From: Gammaproteobacteria bacterium | GTDB taxonomy: Bacteria > Pseudomonadota > Gammaproteobacteria > Pseudomonadales > Pseudohongiellaceae | Direction: 5' to 3' | Assembly (NCBI GenBank): GCA_002706685.1 | Contig: PALV01000011.1 | Location: forward strand, 248,001-312,000 | Length of the DNA: 64,000 bases | Shown here: positions 1 to 8,799 of the stretch, piece after piece | Layout of the letters: the number at the start of each line of letters is the position of its first letter | How positions within the stretch are numbered: position 1 is the first letter of the stretch | Notes under the pieces: generated by a model | What the model saw: only the letters and a program-made list of their open reading frames with translations | The model's database searches: none | Told to the model about the DNA's origin: nothing | Position numbers and translations under genes: made by a program

Positions 1-280
1 CGGGCGGCAGCGTGCCGCCGGTCGCCAGCACGCCTGTCTGTACAAACAGCCAGTCGCAGGCAAAACCTATTGCCAGCACTTTGCCGATATACTGAAGCTC
101 AGCGCGGGCGTTGTTTACCAGGGTCAGGTGCAGCGCCACCACAGCGACGGTAGTCAGTACGGCAACCAGCGAACCAAACCAGACACACACCAGCCAGGCG
201 ATCTGGAAGACGACCGCGTTGAGCACAATATGTTGACGTTCGCTGAGACCGCCTGCCATTAGCGAATGAGGTGCTGCCAT
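1..280 (-). CDS. DUF2878 family membrane protein (3' part beyond window)
   Basis: The first 93 residues are visible; the C-terminus lies outside the window. The protein starts MAAPHSLMAGGLSERQHIVL and continues with hydrophobic helices (an NAVVFQIAWLVCVWFGSL-type segment, then VAVLTTVAVVALHLTLV), the pattern of the DUF2878 inner-membrane family. The start at 280 is supported by a GAGG ribosome site overlapping the stop of the upstream synthase gene, 8 bp away. DUF2878 genes are known companions of cyclopropane-synthase/DUF1365 clusters under RpoE-ChrR control. No biochemical function is established. The family call is by recognition of pattern and context. Confidence 0.7.
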   Translation of the reverse strand, partial: MAAPHSLMAGGLSERQHIVLNAVVFQIAWLVCVWFGSLVAVLTTVAVVALHLTLVNNARAELQYIGKVLAIGFACDWLFVQTGVLATGGTLPP

Positions 281-288
281 GATTCGCC

Positions 289-1620
289 TCAGGCTCGGCC
301 TTGACCCGAGGTGCCTGCCTGAACGCGGGCATGCAGGGGCGCCAGTCGATACTCAGGTTTTGCCATGAGAATCTGCGCTGTATGGATGACCCGCTCCATG
401 AAGCCGCCCTGGCAATAGGCCAGATAGTAGTCCCACATGCGTATGAAGGCTTCATCAAAGCCCTGGGCACGCACACTGTCGAGCTTGCTGAGGAAGGCGC
501 GACGCCAGTGATCGAGTGTCATTGCATAGTCTCGAGTGATGTCCTCCAGCCCGACAATCTGCAGATCGGTATGCTCAGCCACCTGGCCGGCAATGACCGC
601 ATTACACGGCAAACACCCGCCCGGGAAGATGTAGCGCTGAATGAAGTCGACCTGCTGCAGTGATTTTTCGTAGCGCTGATCGGAAATCGTAATTGCCTGA
701 ATCAGCATCAGACCATCGGGTTTCAGCAACGAGGCACATTTTTCGAAGTAGGTGGCGAAATACTGGTGACCGACTGCCTCGATCATTTCGATGGAAACCA
801 GCTTGTCATACTTACCCTGAAGGTCCCGGTAATCACTCATCAGCAACTCGATCCGGTCTTCCAGTCCTTCCTCTGCAATGCGCTGGCGGGTGTACTCATA
901 TTGCTGCTGTGAGATGGTGGTAGTGGTCACACGGCAGCCATAATGTTTGGCGGCGTGGATGGCCATACCGCCCCAGCCGGTGCCAATTTCAACCAGATGG
1001 TCGCTGGGCTTGAGTTGCAGTCTTTCACAGATATGCGTCAGCTTGGCTGTTGATGCCTCATGCAGCGTCTGAGTCTGGTCACGAAAAATAGCCGCTGAGT
1101 ACATCATCGTGGGATCAAGAAACAGCGAAAAGAAGTCATTGCTCAGGTCATAGTGGGCAGCAATGTTCTTGCGCGAGCCGCTGACTGTATTGCGATTGGC
1201 TTTGTGTGCAAACCAGTTGAGCAAGCGTGCACCCATTGATTTGCCGCGATCCATCCCCTGTAGAAAACTGAGGTTCAGCACCATGATGCGAACCAGCGCG
1301 ACCAGGTCTGGCGTATGCCAGTGCTGCTGCATGTAGGACTCCGCTCCGCCGATGCTGCCATTCCATGCCACCGCGCTGTAGAACTCAGGATCTGTCACAA
1401 CCACATTGGCATGGACTGGGCTGGTGCTGCTGTCACCGAAGTGAAACTGTTCTGTCCCCTCGGTGATGGTCAGCATGCCTCGCGAAAGCCCCTTGAGCCG
1501 TCGAAACAGCAGGTTGCGCGCCAGTTGCTGGCTTCGGGTGCCCTGAACCGGTTGAGTCGTGCTGCTGGCGACGGCGCCGGTGTTGACCAGTCCTGCCTGA
1601 TAGTTGCCGGGTGATTTCAT
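289..1620 (-). CDS. cfa: Cyclopropane-fatty-acyl-phospholipid synthase family protein
   Basis: This 443-residue SAM-dependent enzyme would transfer a methylene group to unsaturated acyl chains of membrane phospholipids. The SAM-binding motif VEIGTGWGG lies at residues 210-218. The conserved NIAAHYDLSNDFF block is at 152-164, DPTMMYS follows, and IEAVGHQYF holds the family's active-site Glu/His region. The first 140 residues form the family's N-terminal domain. It lies in a tight operon between DUF1365 (8 bp upstream) and DUF2878 (8 bp downstream). It could instead be a related tailoring methyltransferase of the same fold, since such RpoE-linked paralogues are not always true Cfa. In Rhodobacter a cfa gene belongs to the RpoE regulon, which fits the promoter found upstream of this operon. 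Confidence 0.88.
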   Translation of the reverse strand: MKSPGNYQAGLVNTGAVASSTTQPVQGTRSQQLARNLLFRRLKGLSRGMLTITEGTEQFHFGDSSTSPVHANVVVTDPEFYSAVAWNGSIGGAESYMQQHWHTPDLVALVRIMVLNLSFLQGMDRGKSMGARLLNWFAHKANRNTVSGSRKNIAAHYDLSNDFFSLFLDPTMMYSAAIFRDQTQTLHEASTAKLTHICERLQLKPSDHLVEIGTGWGGMAIHAAKHYGCRVTTTTISQQQYEYTRQRIAEEGLEDRIELLMSDYRDLQGKYDKLVSIEMIEAVGHQYFATYFEKCASLLKPDGLMLIQAITISDQRYEKSLQQVDFIQRYIFPGGCLPCNAVIAGQVAEHTDLQIVGLEDITRDYAMTLDHWRRAFLSKLDSVRAQGFDEAFIRMWDYYLAYCQGGFMERVIHTAQILMAKPEYRLAPLHARVQAGTSGQGRA

Positions 1621-1628
1621 GGTTTGAT

Positions 1629-2378
1629 CTAGCTCCTCATCATCATCCGCTTGGGATGGGGGACAAACGGTATGCGTTTCAGATATATCCGCAAAGCCTG
1701 CCAGTAAATGGCGGCGGCGACCTGCACGGTCATTAACGGATACGACAGCAGGGTACGAAGCAGATTGCCGGTCGTGACAGGTCGTGAGGTAAGAGAGAGG
1801 CTGGCGTTAAACGCCTGTTCGCCATCACGCCAGTTCTGCAGGTTGATATTCAGGCGATCGGCGGGAGTTGTGGCCCGCCAGTGATACTTCATCTCCATTG
1901 GCATGAAGGGCGAAACGTGCATCTGCTTGTCGAAGGTATGCAGGGTGTCGCGCTCTGGATCGCAGGGAATCACGTAGCTGGTAGTCTCACGCCAGGGCGT
2001 GTTGGTTACTTCGGCGACTATGTGTTGCAGATTGTTATCCTGGTCAAACACGTAGTAGCAACTGATCGGGTTAATCAGGTATCCAAAGTAACGAAGATTG
2101 GTCAACAGTCGGACTGGCCCGGTCGGTCGCTGCCCAGTCTCCTGTTCTACCCGATCATAGACCGCCTGTTTGAGCGGGACGTTGGCAGGGCCCAGATAGT
2201 CCGAGCGCCGAAACCAGGCCGGTGCGGGTCGTTTGTGCGACCAGATCCAGCGCCTGCCGAATACCTCGTCAAGTTCATCGAGGTCGAGATACATCATGAA
2301 GACCGGATAGGAGAAGTGGTGGCGTTTTGGCTGCAGGCGACGATGACGGACCCGGCCACTGTAGATCGCGCTGTGCAT
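1629..2378 (-). CDS. DUF1365 domain-containing protein
   Basis: About 249 residues beginning MHSAIYSGRVRHRRLQPKRH, with the DUF1365 hallmarks HHFSYPVFMMYLDLDELDEV near the N-terminus, NPISCYYVFD in the middle and HVSPFMPMEMKYHW later. I chose ATG at 2378 over an in-frame GTG at 2384: a GGAGG site lies 9 nt before the ATG but only 3 nt before the GTG, and family members usually start this way. The function is unknown. It is commonly found beside cyclopropane-synthase-like genes and ChrR/RpoE, so a role in modifying membrane lipid under photo-oxidative stress is inferred. It follows the SnoaL-like gene with a 5-bp gap and precedes the synthase by 8 bp. Confidence 0.87.
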   Translation of the reverse strand: MHSAIYSGRVRHRRLQPKRHHFSYPVFMMYLDLDELDEVFGRRWIWSHKRPAPAWFRRSDYLGPANVPLKQAVYDRVEQETGQRPTGPVRLLTNLRYFGYLINPISCYYVFDQDNNLQHIVAEVTNTPWRETTSYVIPCDPERDTLHTFDKQMHVSPFMPMEMKYHWRATTPADRLNINLQNWRDGEQAFNASLSLTSRPVTTGNLLRTLLSYPLMTVQVAAAIYWQALRIYLKRIPFVPHPKRMMMRS

Positions 2379-2383
2379 CGGCA

Positions 2384-2842
2384 CTAGCCTCCGATCCGCC
2401 TGTTAACCAGTCGCAATACGGATCCAAGCAGGGGAATGTGCTGATACACGGCTGATCCCATGTCGAAAAAATCTTCCTGATAGTAGATGCGGTCCGTATA
2501 ACGTATCAGAGTGATGCCTCTTGACTCAAGCACCTGATTTGGCTTGATTTTTTTGTGTCTAAAACGCATCTTCCAGACCAGGGTGGCGCTGTTGTCGCTT
2601 ATTTGCTCATCTTCGCAGATCATCTGCACGCTGTGTGCCTGAGATAAGAGGCCGCGCAGCTGATTCTTGACCGCCAGCCTTCCGTACAGAGAACGGACCG
2701 GGTCGTGGAATTCGATGTCCTGAGTGTATATCCGATCCAGCCCATCCAGCCTGGACAAGGAGGGTTCGCGATAGAATTCCTTGAAGTCGCGCAGTAATGC
2801 GGCGCGCAAATTCTCCGTAACGGAACTCATGTTCGTGGCCAT
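2384..2842 (-). CDS. SnoaL/NTF2-like domain protein of the ChrR-linked operon
   Basis: A 152-residue protein starting MATNMSSVTENLRAALLRDF. It has the cone-shaped NTF2/SnoaL fold signature: an N-terminal helix, FYREPSLSRLDGLDRIYTQD, an IEFHDPV strand motif, then alternating strands ending in VNRRIGG. I chose ATG at 2842 because AGGTGAG lies about 10 nt upstream; a longer reading from 2917 has no such site. It is the first gene of the leftward operon and sits 142 bp from the TGATCC-N18-TAACA promoter. Homologues occur with DUF1365 and cyclopropane-synthase genes in ChrR/RpoE clusters. The substrate is unknown. A flavin oxidoreductase and a short-chain dehydrogenase, frequent in comparable clusters, are absent here. 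Confidence 0.78.
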   Translation of the reverse strand: MATNMSSVTENLRAALLRDFKEFYREPSLSRLDGLDRIYTQDIEFHDPVRSLYGRLAVKNQLRGLLSQAHSVQMICEDEQISDNSATLVWKMRFRHKKIKPNQVLESRGITLIRYTDRIYYQEDFFDMGSAVYQHIPLLGSVLRLVNRRIGG

Positions 2843-2983
2843 AATTGTATATCTCACCTGTTGCGCGTAAGCTTGCCTGAAGGGCAGCCCACAATTGAAC
2901 GAATGTGGAAATGCCATAGCGTCTGCGCGGATAAACCCTGCCTTCCTGGATGTCAGAAGTCAGACGGCGTTTGTGCTAGTGAG

Positions 2984-3012
2984 TGTTACGAGCCCTGCCG
3001 ACTTGCGGATCA
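2984..3012 (-). promoter_or_regulatory. Putative ECF (RpoE/ECF11-type) promoter, leftward
   Basis: On the minus strand TGATCC (3012-3007) is followed by exactly 18 nt and TAACA (2988-2984). This matches the TGATCC-N18-TAAGA form known for Rhodobacter RpoE promoters. It lies 142 bp upstream of the SnoaL-DUF1365-cfa-DUF2878 operon and mirrors the rightward copy at 3075-3103. Confidence 0.7.
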
Positions 3013-3074
3013 ATCCGGCAGGTCTGGGCAGTGACCGCAATCGTCAATCAGAACCAAAAATTGTACCGGCTTGG

Positions 3075-3103
3075 TGATCCAGTGTTGAATCCGGTCCGTA
3101 ATT
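3075..3103 (+). promoter_or_regulatory. Putative ECF (RpoE/ECF11-type) promoter, rightward (autoregulatory)
   Basis: TGATCC (3075-3080), 18 nt, then TAATT (3099-3103). It has the same hexamer and spacing as the divergent copy at 2984-3012. Placed 42 bp before the sigma factor ATG, it would let the sigma factor transcribe its own operon. It also argues against any sigma-factor start upstream of about 3110. Confidence 0.7.
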
Positions 3104-3144
3104 CACCTCAAACGCATGGACACTATGTGGATAAAAACGACGAT

Positions 3145-3735
3145 ATGGAAAATGCAGCCAGTGCAGTAGTGAATCGCCGCAGTGAGCCAGATCCCTGGGC
3201 GGAGCTGGTTCGATTAGTCGCGCACAAGCGTGACAGATCGGCATTCCAGCGGCTTTACCAACATTACACACCCATGATCAGAGCCTTTCTGCTGAAAAGC
3301 ATGGGCGCTTCCGCTGACCGTACGGAGGCGGAGGAGATCACACAGGAAGTGCTGATCAAGGTCTGGAACAAAGCGGCTTCATTTAATCCGTCCAAGGCCA
3401 GTGTGAATACGTGGATATTCACCATTGCACGGAACACGCGAATTGACTTTATCCGTCGCAATGAGCGAAACGACAGAAAGATTGATGTTGAAGATATCTG
3501 GCATGACGCCGAGTCACCGGAACCACTGGTGGATCTGCAACAGCGTCGGGCTGAGCAAGTGATCAAACAGGCCATGCAGACTTTACCTGATGAGCAGCTG
3601 CAGGTGCTGTACAAAGCGTTTATGGAAGGCAAGTCGCACAATGAAGTGGCAGAGGAAATGGGTTTGCCGCTGGGTACCGTCAAGTCTCGTATCCGGCTGG
3701 CATTAAGCAAGATGCAAATTTTAATTGACCGCTGA
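3145..3735 (+). CDS. rpoE: ECF sigma factor, RpoE/ECF11 (ChrR-partnered) type
   Basis: About 196 residues. Region 2 carries FQRLYQHYTPMIRAFLLKS and the EEITQEVLIKVWNKA block; region 4 carries LPDEQLQVLYKAFMEGKSHN and GLPLGTVKSRIRLAL, the helix-turn-helix that reads the -35 element. The start is uncertain: ATG 3145 (MENAASAVVN) is preferred, GTG 3127 is possible, and the reading frame extends to 2983 but would begin upstream of the predicted promoter. The next gene encodes a ChrR-type zinc anti-sigma factor, so release by singlet oxygen or organic peroxide is inferred from the Rhodobacter system. Likely targets are its own operon and the divergent lipid-modification operon, both carrying TGATCC-N18-TAA. 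Confidence 0.9.
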   Translation: MENAASAVVNRRSEPDPWAELVRLVAHKRDRSAFQRLYQHYTPMIRAFLLKSMGASADRTEAEEITQEVLIKVWNKAASFNPSKASVNTWIFTIARNTRIDFIRRNERNDRKIDVEDIWHDAESPEPLVDLQQRRAEQVIKQAMQTLPDEQLQVLYKAFMEGKSHNEVAEEMGLPLGTVKSRIRLALSKMQILIDR

Positions 3736-3797
3736 TCTGATTGATCTTAGAAATATTGCAGCGGTAGACAAAGCTTACGCGAACAACAGGTATCAAC

Positions 3798-4526
3798 ATG
3801 GTTACATTTCATCCAGATTCAAGATTTCTGACCGATTATGCGGCGGGTACACTGCCGACATCGGAGGCGATTTGCGTCGCAGCGCATCTGGAATTCTGTG
3901 CCAAATGCAGGGCGCACGCCCAGCAGCTGAGTGATCTCGGCGCGCAGATCATGGCAGCCATGGAGCCAGCAGTGGATGCGGATTCCTCGTCGCAGGATGA
4001 TGACTTCATGCGTCTTATGAACACAATTGATGCGCGAGCTGCCGATGCCGGCAAGAAAGCGGACATAAGCGTGCCGGAATCTGCCAGGACCGTGCAGGCG
4101 GACAATCACAGTGCAGCAATGTCAGGCATGCCACGAATTCTCCAGAAATTGACCCAGGCACCACTTGAGTCAATGCGCTGGGTGCAGCTGGGCAAGTATC
4201 TGCGGGTGGCCCCTGTCGGGCTGGGCAGTGCTGGTCGTGACATTGCGCTTTACGATATCAAAGCCGGCGGTCAAATGCCCGAGCATGAGCACCACGGCGA
4301 AGAAATCACAGTACTGCTGAAAGGCAGCTTCTCGGATGCAGAAGGTCAGTACGTGCGTGGCGATTTTGTGGTACGCAATGCCGGCGAGAAGCATCAGCCA
4401 ACAGCGACCATGGACACAGACTGTCTGTGTCTGGTGAGTCTGGAACAACCGATTCGTCCAACATCCATCTGGTACCGACTGTTGGATCCTCTGGTCAACA
4501 TGCGCCTGTCCAGCGTCAGTAACTGA
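3798..4526 (+). CDS. chrR: ChrR-family zinc anti-sigma factor with cupin domain
   Basis: This 242-residue protein would hold the upstream sigma factor inactive. The N-terminal zinc anti-sigma domain shows His5, His30, Cys34 and Cys37, the H/H-x3-C-x2-C zinc set of ChrR. The C-terminal cupin has His163, His165, Glu169 and His199 (EHEHHGEE and EKHQP), matching the second zinc site of Rhodobacter ChrR, which is needed for the singlet-oxygen response. A linker of about 60 residues (50-110) is rich in Ala, Asp and Ser. It is co-directional with the sigma gene 62 bp upstream and presumably co-transcribed. All key metal ligands are intact, so it should be functional. Confidence 0.92.
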   Translation: MVTFHPDSRFLTDYAAGTLPTSEAICVAAHLEFCAKCRAHAQQLSDLGAQIMAAMEPAVDADSSSQDDDFMRLMNTIDARAADAGKKADISVPESARTVQADNHSAAMSGMPRILQKLTQAPLESMRWVQLGKYLRVAPVGLGSAGRDIALYDIKAGGQMPEHEHHGEEITVLLKGSFSDAEGQYVRGDFVVRNAGEKHQPTATMDTDCLCLVSLEQPIRPTSIWYRLLDPLVNMRLSSVSN

Positions 4527-4545
4527 CAGGCGTACGCATCCTCGT

Positions 4546-4610
4546 CACCTTGCGGGCTCACTGCTGGCAAGGTGGCAGACGACCTCCCTCTGCGGCATAA
4601 TGGCCACCTT
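4546..4610 (+). promoter_or_regulatory. Leader with two mutually exclusive stem pairings before nudF
   Basis: Three segments can pair in competition: CACCTTGC (4546-4553), GCAAGGTGGC (4567-4576) and GCCACCTT (4603-4610). Segment 2 can pair with 1 or with 3; the 2:3 stem is followed by TT. A CATAAT (4596-4601) could instead be a -10 box inside the same stretch. The pairings are seen; any attenuation role is inference. Confidence 0.3.
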
Positions 4611-4649
4611 TTGAAAGCCTGCTTTTTCGATTGAGGGCATCTGCCGTTC

Positions 4650-5288
4650 ATGACCTACAAAACTGTTTTCAGCCGCTCTGATGTAGAAATTGTTGCGCGC
4701 GAAACGGCGTTTCAGGGATTTTTCTCTGTGCAGCGCCTGACGCTGCGTCATCGCCTGTACAAGGGCGGCTGGAGCGAGTCCTTTACGCGAGAGCTTTTTT
4801 GTCGTGGCAGGGCGGCTGGTGTCCTGTTGCACGATCCGAAGCGCGACCAGTTGGTGCTGGTGGAACAGTTCAGGGTCGGACAGATTGATGAGGCCGATCG
4901 GGCGCCGTGGGCGCTGGAGCTGGTTGCCGGCATGCTTGATGCGAACGAAAGCATCGAACAGATGGCCATGCGAGAGGTTCAGGAAGAAACCGGTCTGACC
5001 ATCAACAATCTGCGCTTTATCTGTGATTATTACAACAGCCCTGGCGGCAGCGATGAGCGTATCAGTGTTTTTTATGCCCAGGTAGACGCTGCGAATGCCG
5101 GCGGTGTCTTTGGGCTAGACGAAGAGCATGAAGACATCAAAGTGGTTGTACTGTCTGTATCTGAAGCGATAGAGCTGCTGTCGCAAGGCGTGATCGACAA
5201 TGCCATGGCGATCATCGCCCTGCAATGGCTGCAGCTGCATCACAGCTCCCTGCTGAGTGGTGGCAATGAGGTTTCAGGTAGTGAGTAA
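4650..5288 (+). CDS. nudF: ADP-ribose pyrophosphatase (Nudix hydrolase NudF)
   Basis: A 212-residue Nudix enzyme that hydrolyses ADP-ribose to AMP and ribose 5-phosphate. The Nudix box is complete: Gly94-x5-Glu100-x7-Arg108-Glu109-Val-Gln-Glu112-Glu113-x-Gly115. Before it lie the family motifs GRAAGVLLHD and LVEQFRVGQ; after it comes the ICDYYNSPGGSDERISVFYA region typical of NudF rather than other Nudix enzymes. The order nudF-yqiB-cpdA-parE is the same as in Escherichia coli, which supports the assignment. The start of the next gene overlaps the last codons here, so the two are probably translationally coupled. It lies 123 bp after chrR. Confidence 0.93.
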   Translation: MTYKTVFSRSDVEIVARETAFQGFFSVQRLTLRHRLYKGGWSESFTRELFCRGRAAGVLLHDPKRDQLVLVEQFRVGQIDEADRAPWALELVAGMLDANESIEQMAMREVQEETGLTINNLRFICDYYNSPGGSDERISVFYAQVDAANAGGVFGLDEEHEDIKVVVLSVSEAIELLSQGVIDNAMAIIALQWLQLHHSSLLSGGNEVSGSE

Positions 5289-5778
5289 CAGCTTCTATCC
5301 CTCTTTGGCGGATCCTGAATTTCGACCGCGATATCGCGTTGATCTGGCCGCGTACATGCGTACCTGTGATCGCAATTTTAGACGTTTACTAACGCTGATG
5401 CCTGATCTAGAATCGAGTAAAGAGGGTCGCGTGTGGAAGCACCGTCTGGGCGACGATTTGAACGTGATGTTCACCCTGACAGAGTCCTTTCCCTACACGG
5501 CAACCCTGCAAGTGGCGCTGGCTAATGGACGGTCGGCCTGGCCTGCGAGACTCAGTATGCCAGTCATCGATGTAAGGCTTTACTTCGATGCCAGAACCGC
5601 CGAGCCAGTGAGTTATCAGGGACGACGGCGCATACCGGCACGCAGCGCAGTACCGAATGCGGATATGTATCATCAGGATGAAAAGAGGCAGATTAATGAA
5701 TTTCTTGCGCAATGGTTGCAGCTGTGTCTTGCCTCTGATGCCGATGCGCGTCCGTCCAGTCTCCTTTCCATTGACTGA
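5266..5778 (+). CDS. DUF1249 (YqiB-like) protein
   Basis: A protein of about 170 residues with the DUF1249 core: YRVDLAAYMRTCDRNFRRLL, then LPDLE-type and LGDDLNVMF segments, LTESFPYTATLQV, and the conserved MPVIDVRLYFDARTAEPVSY. A C-terminal NADMYHQDEKRQINEFLAQW helix follows. It corresponds in position and sequence to E. coli yqiB, between nudF and cpdA. Its biochemical role is unknown. The start is ambiguous (GTG 5257, ATG 5266 or GTG 5281); all overlap the end of nudF. I give the ATG. Confidence 0.88.
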   Translation: MRFQVVSNSFYPSLADPEFRPRYRVDLAAYMRTCDRNFRRLLTLMPDLESSKEGRVWKHRLGDDLNVMFTLTESFPYTATLQVALANGRSAWPARLSMPVIDVRLYFDARTAEPVSYQGRRRIPARSAVPNADMYHQDEKRQINEFLAQWLQLCLASDADARPSSLLSID

Positions 5779-5799
5779 CCTGGTTTTGTGATCTCGCTT

Positions 5800-6591
5800 A
5801 TGCGAATACTGCAGATCACAGATACACACTTGTTTGGCAATTCAGAGCAGGCCCTGCTCGGAATGAATACTTCGGCCAGTTTTGAACGCATCATTTCAGA
5901 TATAGCCAATGAGTCATTGTCGGCAGACCTCATCGTAGCCACCGGCGATATCGCTCAGGACGCATCGGAGCAGGCCTACCTGCATTTCGACGCCGCCGTT
6001 CGCAAACTGTCTTGTCCTTACTACTGGATACCCGGCAATCATGATGATCGGGAGGTCATGACCTCTCTTGCGCTTGCCGACAACCCCTTCGTCGGCGATA
6101 CAACACTGGGTAACTGGCAATTGATCATGCTCGATACCAGCGTGCGGGGCAGTGTGCACGGTCTCTTGCCGGAGTCGGAATTGCAGCGTCTGGCACAGTT
6201 GCTGGATTCGGTCGAGCAAAACGAATCACTGCAGCACAGTGTCATTTTTTTGCACCACAATCCTATTCAGGGCAACGCCGGGTGGATGAGCGATATTGGC
6301 CTGCACAACGCCGATGAGTTTCGTGAGCTATTGGCCCGCTATTCATCGGTCAGGGCCGTTGTTTACGGTCATATCCATCAAGAGCTGGACGCGGTCTACG
6401 ACGGCATTCGCTATATCTGCACTCCATCGACCTGTATCCAGTTCAAACCTGGTGTGGAGGATTTTGCACTCGACAGAAAAACTCCAGCCTACCGATGGTT
6501 GGAACTGCAGGACAATGGTGAAATCAATACCTGGGTGCACCGTCTGGAAAACTTCAAGATTCAGATCGACGAGCGAGCCGCCGGTTACTGA
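5800..6591 (+). CDS. cpdA: 3',5'-cyclic-AMP phosphodiesterase CpdA
   Basis: A class III cyclic nucleotide phosphodiesterase of about 263 residues that lowers cAMP and so tunes CRP-dependent transcription. The calcineurin-like metallophosphoesterase ligands are all present: Asp8-x-His10 (ITDTHLF), GD at 49-50, GNHD at 79-82, the HHNP motif and the C-terminal GHIH. The closing block (TPSTCIQFKPG) is very close to E. coli CpdA. ATG at 5800 is preferred; an in-frame GTG at 5788 would add four residues. Neither start has a strong ribosome site. It lies 21 bp after the DUF1249 gene and 45 bp before parE. The yqiA esterase gene of enterobacteria is missing from this interval. Confidence 0.93.
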   Translation: MRILQITDTHLFGNSEQALLGMNTSASFERIISDIANESLSADLIVATGDIAQDASEQAYLHFDAAVRKLSCPYYWIPGNHDDREVMTSLALADNPFVGDTTLGNWQLIMLDTSVRGSVHGLLPESELQRLAQLLDSVEQNESLQHSVIFLHHNPIQGNAGWMSDIGLHNADEFRELLARYSSVRAVVYGHIHQELDAVYDGIRYICTPSTCIQFKPGVEDFALDRKTPAYRWLELQDNGEINTWVHRLENFKIQIDERAAGY

Positions 6592-6633
6592 ATCCAAAAC
6601 AAAAATACAGTCTCGAACGCAGAGAACGAGTAG

Positions 6634-8556
<1,923 letters not shown>

Positions 8557-8577
8557 ATTTACTAAGGGAGGCGCAAG

Positions 8578-8799
8578 ATGGAAGTCTTTACATTTATCGT
8601 TCTGATCGTTCTTATTACGCAGTTTTTTGAGTATCGCAAAAGTATGGCCAAGCTTAATGCGAAGATGTCAGAAGTTAATGAAAGTGCCGTTCAGAAGGAG
8701 CTCGATGCGGTCAAACAGCGTCTTGTAGTGCTCGAAAGAATAGTGACCGACAAGGGGTATGAGCTGCGCGAGGAGCTCGGCCGCATAAAAGGTGAATGA
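8578..8799 (+). CDS. Small PspB-like membrane protein
   Basis: A 73-residue protein with one N-terminal membrane helix (VFTFIVLIVLITQFF), a basic patch and a charged C-terminal coiled coil (KELDAVKQRLVVLERIVTDK). The architecture and the LERI segment resemble phage-shock protein B, but pspA and pspC are not adjacent, so the call is by shape rather than firm homology. A strong ribosome site GGGAGG precedes the ATG by 7 nt, making translation likely. The stop codon is directly followed by the GTG start of the metallo-beta-lactamase-like gene, and it lies 21 bp after parE, so it may share a transcript with both. Confidence 0.72.
   Translation: MEVFTFIVLIVLITQFFEYRKSMAKLNAKMSEVNESAVQKELDAVKQRLVVLERIVTDKGYELREELGRIKGE

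Noticed and set aside
2983..3144. N-terminal extension of the ECF sigma factor from 2983
   Set aside because: It would start upstream of the predicted promoter at 3075-3103 and adds about 54 residues with no region-2 similarity.
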